A DNA stretch of 64,000 bases. Origin: JAEUIT01 sp034439815. Lineage in GTDB: Bacteria; Planctomycetota; Phycisphaerae; Phycisphaerales; SM1A02. A program made the translations under genes and the position numbers. The stretch lies in the NCBI GenBank assembly GCA_034439815.1, contig JAWXBD010000173.1, forward strand, positions 6,595 through 70,594, in the 5' to 3' direction. Of this stretch, positions 29,523 to 38,332 are shown piece by piece; position 1 is the first letter of the stretch, and the number at the start of each line of letters is the position of its first letter. Below the pieces are notes generated by a model that saw only the letters and a program-made list of their open reading frames with translations, had not been told where the DNA came from and made no database searches.

Positions 29523-29556
29523 GAACTGAACCCCGCGCTCGACGCTCGCATCGCCC

Positions 29557-30288
29557 CTACTTCCCTTCCCGCTGACCGTCGTACCACAGCTCCAGCCCCT
29601 CGCGCCGCTTCCAGGCTTCCGGTCCGCGCAGCAGCAGTTTGAGCGAGTAGAACAGCAGCGCGAACGGCTTGTGCATGCGCAGCTTGCGGCCGCTGGAGAC
29701 GACCGCCGGCTCGACGAGGCCGAACCGCCCGCGCCCCATCAGCGCTTTGCTCAGCCAGACTTCTTCGCTCGCGTAGAAGCTTTCGTCGAAACCGCCAACT
29801 GCGTCGAAGTCGGATTTTCGGCACCAGACGAAACATCCCGCCGCGTAGCCGAGGTGACGCCACACCATCGTGAAAATCATGAACGATGGTTTGATGATCC
29901 ACGGCATCGGGCCTTCCAGCAGGACGAGCGCCCCGCCGCCGACCGCGCCGGCATCGAGTTCGCGCACTGCGGCGGCGAGCGTTGCATCGGCGACGCGCGT
30001 GTCGGCGTCGACGAAGACGAGATACCTCCCGCGCGCGACTCTCGCACCCGCGTTGCGGACTGCGGCGATCTGCCGCTTCTGGACGTGTTCGACGTGCGCG
30101 CCGAAGCGCTGCGCTAGCTCGGCTGTGCGATCCGTCGAGGCATCGTCGACCACAATCAGCTCATGACTGCGTCCGAGCGCAGCGAGCGCCTCGCGCAGGC
30201 GCTCGAGCGTCGCAGGCAGTTCGTGCTCTTCGTTCCATGCGGGAACGATGACGGAAATATCCAGTGCATCGTCCGCTCGACCGGTCAT
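29557..30288 (-). CDS. Family 2 glycosyltransferase
   Basis: A 243-residue GT-A enzyme. 'ISVIVPAWNEEHELPATL' is the nucleotide-binding start, 'ELIVVDDASTDRT' the first acidic site and 'GRYLVFVDADTRV' the DxD site; 'GGFDESFYASEEVWLSKAL' is the acceptor-side acidic motif (ED). The C-terminus ('KPFALLFYSLKLLLRGPEAWKRREG') suggests membrane association. The ATG at 30288 gives an ATGA overlap with astD; a GTG four codons upstream is also possible. The sugar and the acceptor are unknown. Confidence 0.88.
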   Translation of the reverse strand: MTGRADDALDISVIVPAWNEEHELPATLERLREALAALGRSHELIVVDDASTDRTAELAQRFGAHVEHVQKRQIAAVRNAGARVARGRYLVFVDADTRVADATLAAAVRELDAGAVGGGALVLLEGPMPWIIKPSFMIFTMVWRHLGYAAGCFVWCRKSDFDAVGGFDESFYASEEVWLSKALMGRGRFGLVEPAVVSSGRKLRMHKPFALLFYSLKLLLRGPEAWKRREGLELWYDGQREGK

Positions 30289-31796
30289 GAGCGGAGCCAC
30301 GCATCATCGATCCGCATGCCTGCCGGCAGCGGCGCCGCTTCGGACGACTCCACCATTGACGCGACCGGATAGGCGCAGTAGTCGACGCTGAAAGCACCAG
30401 CAGGCCGATGGTTCCCTGAGTGGCCGAGACCGCCGAACGGCAGCTTGGAACTGGCGCCGGCCGTGCCGTTGTTGTGATTGATGCAGCCGGAGCGGCAGCG
30501 CTCGAAGAAGTGCTCAAACTCGGCCGCGTCGTTCGTGAAGATGGACGCCGCGAGTCCGTAATCGCTCGCGTTCGCCTGCTCGATCGCCTGTTCGATGTCG
30601 TCGACAATGACGACACGCACGAACGGACCGAACACTTCGCGATCGGTCGATCGCTCGAATCGATCGACTTCGATCACCGACGGGGTCACGAAGTATCCGG
30701 GACGGTCCATGCGGGTCGCGGCGACGAGCACCCGACCGCCCTGCGCAGCAACGAACGTCTGCTCGGCGAGCACTGCCTGCGCGGACGCCTCGTTCACGAT
30801 CGGTCCCATGAACACCGGATCAGTCGAGAACCCGGGTCCGACGAGCAGCGTGCTCGCCACCTTGCAGAACGCCGACAGAAACTGGTCGGCAATCGCGCGG
30901 TCGAGAATGATTCGCCGCGTGCACGTGCAGCGCTGTCCGGTCGTCGCGAAGGCTGATCGCGCACACTCGATCACCGCCTGGCGGAGATGCGCGCTGCGCA
31001 TGACCACCGCGGGGTTGCTGCCGCCGAGTTCCAGCGCCACGATGCGGCCCGGTCGATCGAGATTGGCCGCGAGAATCGCCCGGCCGACCGGCCAGCTGCC
31101 CGTGAACAGGATGCCGTCGATGTCCTCATGCCGCACGAGCGCCTGTGCGACATCGGCGGCGCCATGCACGACATTGAAGACGCCCGCGGGAATGCCCGCT
31201 TCGTGCACGCACTCGGCCATGAGCTGCGCGACTCCCGGCGTCTTGTCGCTCGGCTTGAACACGACCGTGTTGCCCAGCAGCAGCGCAGGGAGAAAGTGGC
31301 CGTTCGGCAGATGCGCCGGAAAGTTGTACGGACCGATCACGGCCATGACGCCGTGCGGCTTGAAGCGGCAGCGGCCGGTGCGGCTTGTGTTCACCGGCAC
31401 GTCGTAGCCGCGCACGCGCCCCATCGAGATGTCGTCGAGCGTGATGGCCAGCTTTTCTGCAAGGAGCTTTGCTTCCAGCAGCGACTCGCTCCGCACCTTG
31501 CCCATCTCGAGCGTAATGCGGTCGGCGATGCGGTCGACGTGCTTCGTCGTGGCGGCGGCATAACGCTGCAGAATCTCCACGCGCTCAGTCAGCGGCCGCG
31601 CAGACCACGCAGGCAGCGCTGCGCGAGCGGCCGCGACTGCTTCGCCGACATGTGCCACGTGCGACGCGCTCGACCACACCACCATGCAGCCGTCGCTCGG
31701 ATCGCGCACCATGATGGCGTCGCCGGCGATCGAGCGAAAGGCGCCGTCGATGTAGTCACTCGGGCCATGCTGCAGCTGGCCGCGCTGCGCGGTCAT
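30285..31796 (-). CDS. astD: N-succinylglutamate 5-semialdehyde dehydrogenase (AstD-like aldehyde dehydrogenase)
   Basis: A 503-residue ALDH. 'GVMAVIGPYNFPAHLPNGH' is the AstD-type N-motif, 'VFKPSDKTPGVAQLM' follows, 'IVALELGGSNPAVV' holds the general-base Glu, and 'FATTGQRCTCTRRI' holds the catalytic Cys. 'GTAGASSKLPFGGLGHSGNHRPAG' is also AstD-like. The enzyme oxidises succinylglutamate semialdehyde to succinylglutamate with NAD+ in the arginine succinyltransferase (AST) pathway. It overlaps astA by an ATGA. Confidence 0.88.
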   Translation of the reverse strand: MTAQRGQLQHGPSDYIDGAFRSIAGDAIMVRDPSDGCMVVWSSASHVAHVGEAVAAARAALPAWSARPLTERVEILQRYAAATTKHVDRIADRITLEMGKVRSESLLEAKLLAEKLAITLDDISMGRVRGYDVPVNTSRTGRCRFKPHGVMAVIGPYNFPAHLPNGHFLPALLLGNTVVFKPSDKTPGVAQLMAECVHEAGIPAGVFNVVHGAADVAQALVRHEDIDGILFTGSWPVGRAILAANLDRPGRIVALELGGSNPAVVMRSAHLRQAVIECARSAFATTGQRCTCTRRIILDRAIADQFLSAFCKVASTLLVGPGFSTDPVFMGPIVNEASAQAVLAEQTFVAAQGGRVLVAATRMDRPGYFVTPSVIEVDRFERSTDREVFGPFVRVVIVDDIEQAIEQANASDYGLAASIFTNDAAEFEHFFERCRSGCINHNNGTAGASSKLPFGGLGHSGNHRPAGAFSVDYCAYPVASMVESSEAAPLPAGMRIDDAWLRS

Positions 31797-32866
31797 GAGG
31801 TGCGGGCCTTCTTGCGCGATGGCTTCTTCGTCACCGCGTCTGCTGGCGGAACACCGGCGGGCTGGGTGAACCCGATCTTGCCGCCGACCTTGGCGCCGAG
31901 CGCCTCAATCGCTTCCGCTGCAAGCAGCACCGTGTCGCCATCGAGCGCATACGGCGCCCGCAGCGCGCGGAAGTCGTCCTTCGGTTCGAATGAGACGATG
32001 GCCATGCCGGTGGGCTTCGTCGTGGCGCCGCCAAGCGTCTTCAGCGATGTCGCCTGCACGAGCGGGATGCTGTCGCGGTCCGCTTCGACGTACGGTCCGC
32101 CGTCGAACGGATCGACGTGGCCTGTGTCGCGAAACCCTTGCTTCTGCAGCAGCGCGAGCGCCGGCTCCGTCTCCTCGCCCACACGTCCGATCAGATTGCG
32201 CGCTTCAGGCGGGAGCAGCGACGCGAAGATCTCTTCGCGCGGAAAGAGGCTCACCATGAACTCTTTCGAGCGGGCGGAAAAGAGATCCGCCTCCTTGTAG
32301 CTCAGGTTGATGAATCGGCGGCCGAGATACTCCCACAGGAGTGTGTGCGAATCGGGTGTGACCGCGCCCATCATTTCAGCGATCACGCGCTTCGCAAACC
32401 ATGCGCGATGCAGACCGATGAAGTGAAAGCGCACAGTCGACAGCAGAGCGCCGAGCTTCTCCTTGTGGCCGCGATATCCGGGCGCGAGGATCAGCCCGCC
32501 CATTTCGCTCGGACCGCTTTCGTCGGTGCCGAACTGCAGCGTCGTGTGCACCTGTCCTGTCGCGAGATCCTTGCTCACGAACTCGCGCCGTCCGCGCTTC
32601 AGAAAGACGTGTGGAAAGCCGGGCCACGAGATACACGAAATGACCGCCGACGTGCCGACGACGTTTTCCGTCTCCGTGTCCTCGAGCACGAACATGAACT
32701 GCCGCTCGCGCTCGGACTTCGCCTTGCTCGCGAACGAACTGAGACTCTTGCGCACCTTCGACGTGAGCAGATCGTTGTCAGCCGGCAGATTGATGAAGTG
32801 AACCATCCGCGCGAGCTTCAGGAGCGTCGGAAGATCCTTGGGCTGCGCCGGTCTGATGATGAACAT
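31793..32866 (-). CDS. astA: Arginine/ornithine N-succinyltransferase
   Basis: A 357-residue AstA of normal length. It begins 'MFIIRPAQPKDLPTLLKLAR' and has 'SEMGGLILAPGYRG', 'GALLSTVRFHFIGLHR', 'LLWEYLGRRFINLSYKEAD' and 'GGPYVEADRDSIPLVQA', all typical of AstA. It transfers succinyl from succinyl-CoA to L-arginine (or ornithine), the first step of the AST pathway. The ATG at 32866 is preferred to the GTG at 32881: it has GGTGGGGA upstream and gives the conserved N-terminus. The C-terminal 25 residues are Lys/Ala-rich. Confidence 0.92.
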   Translation of the reverse strand: MFIIRPAQPKDLPTLLKLARMVHFINLPADNDLLTSKVRKSLSSFASKAKSERERQFMFVLEDTETENVVGTSAVISCISWPGFPHVFLKRGRREFVSKDLATGQVHTTLQFGTDESGPSEMGGLILAPGYRGHKEKLGALLSTVRFHFIGLHRAWFAKRVIAEMMGAVTPDSHTLLWEYLGRRFINLSYKEADLFSARSKEFMVSLFPREEIFASLLPPEARNLIGRVGEETEPALALLQKQGFRDTGHVDPFDGGPYVEADRDSIPLVQATSLKTLGGATTKPTGMAIVSFEPKDDFRALRAPYALDGDTVLLAAEAIEALGAKVGGKIGFTQPAGVPPADAVTKKPSRKKARTS

Positions 32867-32884
32867 GGAAGAAATCCCCACCGA

Positions 32885-34333
32885 TCATTTGGCGGGCTGC
32901 GACACAGCCGCGAAGGACGATTCCATGATCTCGAAGACCGGTCCGAAGTGCTCGGGCTTCATGACGCCGATCGGCGGCAGGAACCGCAGGTGATACGGCT
33001 GGTGGCCGCAGTAGAACGCGATGATGCCGTCTGCGAAGAGGCGATGCAGCAGCGCCATGATGCGGTCCTTGTCACCGCCGAACGGTGTCATGCGCATCAT
33101 GCCGCCCGTGCCCGCGACGAGATCCTTCATCGGCCCGCCGTTGGCGTTGCGCACGGGCAGGAACCACTCGGGGTGCTTCTTGACGAACGCGCCGGCGTGC
33201 TCGCGCCACGCTTTCTGAAGCCGTGCGATGCGGCCGTCTGCACCGTAGTAACCGCCGCTCTGCAGCTTCTTCAATCCGGCAAGGCCGACGCCGATCGCCG
33301 AACTGCTCGCCTGGAACGTGCCGCTCAGCAGTCCCGGCTTGGGATTCATGTCGTGCGTGTAGAGCACAGCGCATGCCTGACTCATCTTGCCAAGCGTGAC
33401 GACATCGATGTGCCCGCCAAGTGCAAGCTGCTCGAAGCAGTACATGGTCTTCGTGCGGCCAAACGTCTGCACCTCGTCATCCCACACCGGGATGCCGTTG
33501 GAGCGGCAGAGCTCCATGAGCGGAAGGAAAAACTCGCGCGGGGCGACGTTGAAGCCGCCTTCGCCCTGCACCAGTTCCATGACGAAGCACGAGTGCTGTC
33601 GGGGGTATCGGTGAATGCACTGCTGCAACTGGCGCACGGCCGCATCGATCGAGCTCTGCCCTGCATCCGCGTCGTAGAACGGCAGGTAGTCGACCTGCAC
33701 ATTGAGCGGCACGCCGACCCGATACGCCGGACCGTCACCGATCTGCGCCATCGTCGTCGACCGGCCCATGAAGCAATCTTGAAACGCAATGATGCGCGGT
33801 GCGGCGCCGGTCTTCTGCTGACAGATCTTGAGCGCCTGCTCGTTCGCCATGCAGCCCGAGTTCGTGACGAAGCAGTACTTGAGCTTTGAACTCCGCATCG
33901 CCTCGGCGACGAGGAACTCGGCGAACTCGATCGAGTCGGCGTTGAACTGGAGGTTGCCCTGCATCACCGTGTCGGTGAGTGCGGAGCGGATATTCGCTTC
34001 CATTATCTCGGGGTCACTGTGGCCGAACATGTGGACGCCGATTCCGCTGATGAGGTCCCACTTGACGCTCCCGTCAACGAGTTCGACCAGCGGACCGTGA
34101 CCCAATCCGCTGCCCACGTAGGGGAACAGCGCGGGACGCCCCTTCACCTCGGCACTCCGCTTCAACCAGGCGTCGAGCGTGACTTTGTGCTCGGCGGAGG
34201 CCGGGCGGGCGCCCGTGATTTCGCTCTGCCGCTCCCGCACTTCCCGGAGGATGGTGTGGATCGCCGCCTGCACGGCGACACTCGACGAGAAGAGCGACGC
34301 TTGGGTGGGCGAGTCGGTCGCGGTGGCTGGCAT
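32885..34333 (-). CDS. Class III PLP aminotransferase (succinylornithine/acetylornithine type by context)
   Basis: A 482-residue class III aminotransferase, about 75 residues longer than AstC. Motifs: 'YCFVTNSGCMANEQALKIC', the PLP-Asp in 'GIPVWDDEVQTFGRTKTM' and the Schiff-base Lys in 'DVVTLGKMSQACAV'. It is first in the operon with astA and astD, so it probably acts on N2-succinylornithine. The extra length and divergent sequence leave other omega-amino acid substrates open. The ATG at 34333 was chosen over a TTG at 34348; an AAGG lies 7 nt upstream. A pentamer repeat sits directly upstream. Confidence 0.8.
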   Translation of the reverse strand: MPATATDSPTQASLFSSSVAVQAAIHTILREVRERQSEITGARPASAEHKVTLDAWLKRSAEVKGRPALFPYVGSGLGHGPLVELVDGSVKWDLISGIGVHMFGHSDPEIMEANIRSALTDTVMQGNLQFNADSIEFAEFLVAEAMRSSKLKYCFVTNSGCMANEQALKICQQKTGAAPRIIAFQDCFMGRSTTMAQIGDGPAYRVGVPLNVQVDYLPFYDADAGQSSIDAAVRQLQQCIHRYPRQHSCFVMELVQGEGGFNVAPREFFLPLMELCRSNGIPVWDDEVQTFGRTKTMYCFEQLALGGHIDVVTLGKMSQACAVLYTHDMNPKPGLLSGTFQASSSAIGVGLAGLKKLQSGGYYGADGRIARLQKAWREHAGAFVKKHPEWFLPVRNANGGPMKDLVAGTGGMMRMTPFGGDKDRIMALLHRLFADGIIAFYCGHQPYHLRFLPPIGVMKPEHFGPVFEIMESSFAAVSQPAK

Positions 34334-34350
34334 GGGCGGACCTTGCAAGT

Positions 34351-34415
34351 TCAGTTCAGTTCAGTTCAGGTCAGGTCAGTTCAGTTCAATGCAATTCAAT
34401 GCAATGCAATCCAAT
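34351..34415 (+). repeat. Pentanucleotide tandem array, 13 units
   Basis: Thirteen consecutive 5-bp units, TCAGT at one end grading through TCAGG and TCAAT to GCAAT and CCAAT. The array begins 17 bp upstream of the aminotransferase ATG, inside its 5' untranslated region. The remainder of this intergenic gap (34416-34572) shows nothing recognisable. Confidence 0.95.
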
Positions 34416-34572
34416 AGGAGCGATGGGACGGTGGACCGACGTGAATCCGAGCCAACCCTTCGTCCCGTGGACGATACCGGGAGGGCGCGCCGGACGCGAC
34501 TTCGCAAAAAACATCGATGGCGTCGGCCGCGGGCGCCTCGGGGGACCCCACCATTTCTCCTCGTCCGCATGG

Positions 34573-35856
34573 TCACAGGATCGTGATCCGCCCGGTTCCG
34601 ATCCGGTACAGCACGATCGCCAGCAGCTGGCAGCGCTCGACGAGGCTCGGAATCTCGATGAACTCGTCGGTGCGGTGAAGGTTTCCCCCGCGAATGCCGA
34701 GCGTGTCGAGCGTGAGCAGCCCGACCGACTGCAGGACGTTTCCGTCGCAGACGCCGCCGGTGGTGGTGAACGGCAGCGGCTGACCGAGATCCGTCGCGAC
34801 ATCGCGAACGGCCATGGCGAAGCGTTCGACCTCGGGCGTCATCGGCTTGGCCGCACGCGCGAAGGTGCGCCGCAGCATCACGCCGGGCAGCGTGTCGCCG
34901 GTGGTGTTGAGCGAATCCAGTCGCCGCGCGAGTTCGACCTGCGCCTTGGGATCGGCGAAGCGCACGTTGCCCCACGCGCTCGCATGGTCGGGCACCGCGT
35001 TCGACACGAGACCGCCTTCCAGTGGACCGATGTTCACGATGCGCCCCGCATCAGGCGCCGACGCGGCGGCAGCATCGAGAATCGCCTGGGCGAGCGCGTT
35101 GACCGCTGAAACGCCTTTGATGAAATCGCGCCCCGCATGCGCCGTGCGGCCGGTGCAGTCGATGCGGAAATGACCGGAGCCCATGCGCGCCACGACGAGC
35201 CCGCCGTTGTCGCTCGCCGGTTCGAGCGCGATGCCCACATCGTGCAGGCGCCCCGCATCTTCAATGTGGCGAGCGGAGTGAAACGAACCGGTCTCCTCGT
35301 CGCTGTTCAAGAGGAATGACCAGCGCAGCGAGTTCGACACGTCGGCGCGCTGCATCAGCGCCTCGAGCGCGTGCAGCGCGAGCGTGATGCCTCCCTTCAT
35401 GTCGGCGGCACCGGGACCGCGCGCGATCGTGTCGGATTCGCGCGTGAGACGCTGAAACGTGCCGACCGGATCGTGCACGGTGTCGATGTGGCCCGCGAGC
35501 AGCACGCGCGGTCCGGATGCATGAGGTGTAAGTCCGCAGCGCGACGCGATGATCGTCGGCGGAGCGGAAGCCAGCGGTGCTTTGGGCGACGCGATGCCGC
35601 GCTCGGACGGAAGCGTGAGCCAGACAGGCCGCTCGTCGCCCGCATGTTCGGTGATGACCGCGCCGAGTTCCTGGAGCCGCTCCGCCAGCATCCCGCGCAG
35701 TTCGTCGAGGCCGGGCGTGAACGCGGCGCCCGTCGGGATCGCGACGTAGCGCTCGAGGTCTGCGTACAGCGCCTCCCCGCGCGCCGCGATGTCGCGGCAG
35801 AGCATCTGCTCCGCGGTGTCGAGACCGGCCGCGCGGTTCACTGCTGGAGTCGTCAT
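34573..35856 (-). CDS. M20 family metallopeptidase (DapE/ArgE/carboxypeptidase G2-like)
   Basis: A 427-residue two-zinc peptidase. Zinc ligands are visible in 'LLAGHIDTVHDPVG' (HxD), 'PGAADMKGGITLAL' (the bridging Asp), 'LLNSDEETGSFHS' (the catalytic and metal Glu) and 'GIALEPASDNG'. A dimerisation domain follows ('CTGRTAHAGRDF'), and 'RGGNLHRTDEFIEIPSL' holds the last His. The start at 35856 forms an ATGA overlap with dapF, so a role in diaminopimelate/lysine synthesis (N-acyl-DAP deacylation) is plausible, but the sequence is closest in style to carboxypeptidase G2. Function inferred from context only. Confidence 0.87.
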   Translation of the reverse strand: MTTPAVNRAAGLDTAEQMLCRDIAARGEALYADLERYVAIPTGAAFTPGLDELRGMLAERLQELGAVITEHAGDERPVWLTLPSERGIASPKAPLASAPPTIIASRCGLTPHASGPRVLLAGHIDTVHDPVGTFQRLTRESDTIARGPGAADMKGGITLALHALEALMQRADVSNSLRWSFLLNSDEETGSFHSARHIEDAGRLHDVGIALEPASDNGGLVVARMGSGHFRIDCTGRTAHAGRDFIKGVSAVNALAQAILDAAAASAPDAGRIVNIGPLEGGLVSNAVPDHASAWGNVRFADPKAQVELARRLDSLNTTGDTLPGVMLRRTFARAAKPMTPEVERFAMAVRDVATDLGQPLPFTTTGGVCDGNVLQSVGLLTLDTLGIRGGNLHRTDEFIEIPSLVERCQLLAIVLYRIGTGRITIL

Positions 35857-36794
35857 CCGCGAACGGCCTCGATGTCGGCGGGCGCCGCGAGAAAGGACGG
35901 CGCGAACACGCCTTCGAACACTTCGGTTGCCGGTCCGGTCATGATCACCTGCCGTCCGTCTCCGTCCCATTGCAGATGAAGATCACCGCCCGGCAGGTGC
36001 GCGTGAATGCTTGGTGCCGTCTTGCCGGCCAGGACGCCGGCGACGCACACGGCGCTCGCGCCGGTTCCGCACGCGCGTGTGACGCCGCTGCCGCGCTCCC
36101 ACGTGCGCATGATGACTTCGTCGGGCGCGACGACCTGCACGAAATGCACATTGATGCGGTTGGGGAAGAACGCCGCGCGCTCTAGCACCGTGCCGACGAG
36201 CGCGAGCGGGACGCGCGCGACATCGCGGCAGAAGATCACCGCATGCGGATTGCCCATCGACACGCACGTCATTGCAGTCTCGCAGCCCGCGGCGTCGAGC
36301 CATCCTGCAGGGCCGACACTCATGAGCAGTTCGCGCGGAATCGCGTGCGCGATCACGCGGTCATCGGCGTGAACGCCCGGAATTCGCACCGGAATCTGGC
36401 CCGCAGCAAGGATCGGTTCGCCCATCTCGACAGCCGCGTGCGCCACCGTGCCGTCCTCGCCAAGAGTCCATCGAATGGCGAGGACTCCGCGGCCGGTCTG
36501 CACGCGGATCGGATTCTCACGGGCGATGCCGCGGTCCACCGCGAACTTCGCGACACAGCGGATGCCGTTGCCGCACATCTCGCTTTCACTGCCGTCGGCA
36601 TTGAACATGCGCATCCGCACGTCGGCCGAGACGCCCGACGATGGAGGCGCGACGAGAATCAGTCCGTCGCTGCCGACGCCGGTGTGCCGATCAGCGACCT
36701 TCCGCGCGAGCGCTGCGGGATCAGCGACCCGCTCCTCGAACGCGTTGATGTACACGTAGTCGTTGCCAATGCCATGCATCTTTACGAAGCGCAT
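35853..36794 (-). CDS. dapF: Diaminopimelate epimerase
   Basis: A 313-residue DapF. It begins 'MRFVKMHGIGNDYVYIN', has the first catalytic Cys in 'SEMCGNGIRCVAKF' and the second in 'RACGTGASAVCVAG', with 'NPHAVIF' in between. It interconverts LL- and meso-diaminopimelate for lysine and peptidoglycan synthesis. It is somewhat longer than E. coli DapF (274) because of extra residues near position 130-175 and at the C-terminus. Confidence 0.96.
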   Translation of the reverse strand: MRFVKMHGIGNDYVYINAFEERVADPAALARKVADRHTGVGSDGLILVAPPSSGVSADVRMRMFNADGSESEMCGNGIRCVAKFAVDRGIARENPIRVQTGRGVLAIRWTLGEDGTVAHAAVEMGEPILAAGQIPVRIPGVHADDRVIAHAIPRELLMSVGPAGWLDAAGCETAMTCVSMGNPHAVIFCRDVARVPLALVGTVLERAAFFPNRINVHFVQVVAPDEVIMRTWERGSGVTRACGTGASAVCVAGVLAGKTAPSIHAHLPGGDLHLQWDGDGRQVIMTGPATEVFEGVFAPSFLAAPADIEAVRG

Positions 36795-36798
36795 CGTC

Positions 36799-38292
36799 TT
36801 ATCGTACCGTGCGCGCGTGTGCGGTTGATGCAGCCACGCGCGCCTCGGCCTCGTCCGCGTGCGCCAGCTCCCACGCGAGCAGCGCTCCGAGCACGACGAG
36901 GCTGCACGCGGCCGTGAGCTTGAGCGAGGCGATCAACCGATCGATCCCGAGGCGATCGATGCGCTGGCCGACCAGAGCCGCAAGATACTGCTGCCGCCAG
37001 CGGATCGAGCCGTGCCGCCACGAAAACTGCCCGGACGGCACGCCTGCGTGGCGGGCGACATTCGCCAATGCCGCGGTCATCGCCATGACCGCTCCGGGCG
37101 TGATGTCGCTGCCTCCGGCCTCGCGGGAGAGGTACTGCACGGCGAACGCGTCCGCCTGCCGTTCGAATCGTCGCGACACCCAGCCGAACGCGATGAGGGC
37201 GACGGCACCGGCGCCGATGGCGGCGCTCCGATCGAGCCAGTCCACCGCCGTCTGGAACGTCGCGGCGTCCAGCGACGAGTCGACGAGCCGCTCGTACACC
37301 GCGCGCAGGGGCAGTTCCATCGCGATCGACGACACAGCGAGCAGCACGAGCAGGACGCCGAGCATCCACGGTAGATGCCGGCGGCGGACGTGGCCGATTT
37401 CGTGAGCCATCACCGCGCGGAGCTCTTCGCGCGGCAGAAGTTCGAGCAGACCGTCGGTGAGCATGACAAAACGCAGCGGCGCGATCAGACCCATGACTGC
37501 GCCGTTCACCATGCCGTACTCGGTCCGCCACAGGAGCACATCGCGGACACGCACGCCGCATCCCGCGCACACCGCCAGCAGGTCGTCGCGGAGGGTTCCG
37601 GATGCAAGCGGCCGCACGTCAAGCACCAGCCGCGCGATCCAGGGGCTGACGACATACACCGTCGCCCCGATCGCGAGCGTCGTCAGCTCGCGGCCGCCCG
37701 CGTTCCACCACGCCGGCCAGGCGCTGCGCATGAGCGGCTCGAGCAGTTCGGAGACTGCGAGCACGATCATGACCGGCACCAGAATGAGCAGAATGTTGGT
37801 GCGCACGCGCGCGACGACGAACTTCCACGCTGCGGGCCACGGCGCGACCGGCAGCCCTTCATCGAGACGGCGAATGAGCGACGCTTCGCGCACGCGCCGC
37901 TCCATCGGCGCCTGCAAGGACCATGAGATGGCCATCGCGGCGAATGCGGGGGTGAGTGCCACCATCTCGTCGATCGCAGGCAGGTCGCCGATTATGCGGC
38001 GCACAGTTTCAAGCCAGCCGAAGCCGAAGACTGCGACGGCGAGAGCGGCGAGCGCAAACCATGGAACGAATCGCGCGAACATCTCGGCACGATCGAAGGT
38101 GATCACGCCGCGGGCGTCGCGGTCGTCGAGCATCCGCAGCGCGCGGCGGGTGAGAATCGCCTGGAGTCCGAGCGGCACCGCCATCGGCAGCGCTGCGGCG
38201 CACAGTGAAGCCCACGGCCAGACGGCGGCGGCGCTCGGCGAGCGATCCTCGAGCAGAACCACTGCCACCAGAATGAGCACGATCAGTTGCAC
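36799..38292 (-). CDS. M48 family membrane zinc metalloprotease (HtpX/Ste24-like)
   Basis: A 497-residue membrane protease with about eight hydrophobic segments. The zinc motif is HEIGH in 'LRAVMAHEIGHVRRRHL', and the third ligand Glu is in 'RRFERQADAFAVQYL' (ExxxD). The catalytic loop is followed by two TM helices, as in M48. Such proteases remove misfolded membrane proteins or process lipoproteins. The N-terminal half holds extra TM helices, as in larger M48 members. GTG start at 38292; the gene ends 4 bp before the dapF start, so dapF may be read from a promoter inside it or as part of one transcript. Confidence 0.85.
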   Translation of the reverse strand: MQLIVLILVAVVLLEDRSPSAAAVWPWASLCAAALPMAVPLGLQAILTRRALRMLDDRDARGVITFDRAEMFARFVPWFALAALAVAVFGFGWLETVRRIIGDLPAIDEMVALTPAFAAMAISWSLQAPMERRVREASLIRRLDEGLPVAPWPAAWKFVVARVRTNILLILVPVMIVLAVSELLEPLMRSAWPAWWNAGGRELTTLAIGATVYVVSPWIARLVLDVRPLASGTLRDDLLAVCAGCGVRVRDVLLWRTEYGMVNGAVMGLIAPLRFVMLTDGLLELLPREELRAVMAHEIGHVRRRHLPWMLGVLLVLLAVSSIAMELPLRAVYERLVDSSLDAATFQTAVDWLDRSAAIGAGAVALIAFGWVSRRFERQADAFAVQYLSREAGGSDITPGAVMAMTAALANVARHAGVPSGQFSWRHGSIRWRQQYLAALVGQRIDRLGIDRLIASLKLTAACSLVVLGALLAWELAHADEAEARVAASTAHARTVR

Positions 38293-38332
38293 GCGCGGTT
38301 GCTGCTCCGACGTTTCTGGAACCTGTGCGACG

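Noticed and set aside
35857..35970. Longer start for the M20 peptidase
   Set aside because: It would lie entirely inside dapF; the ATGA overlap start at 35856 is more natural.
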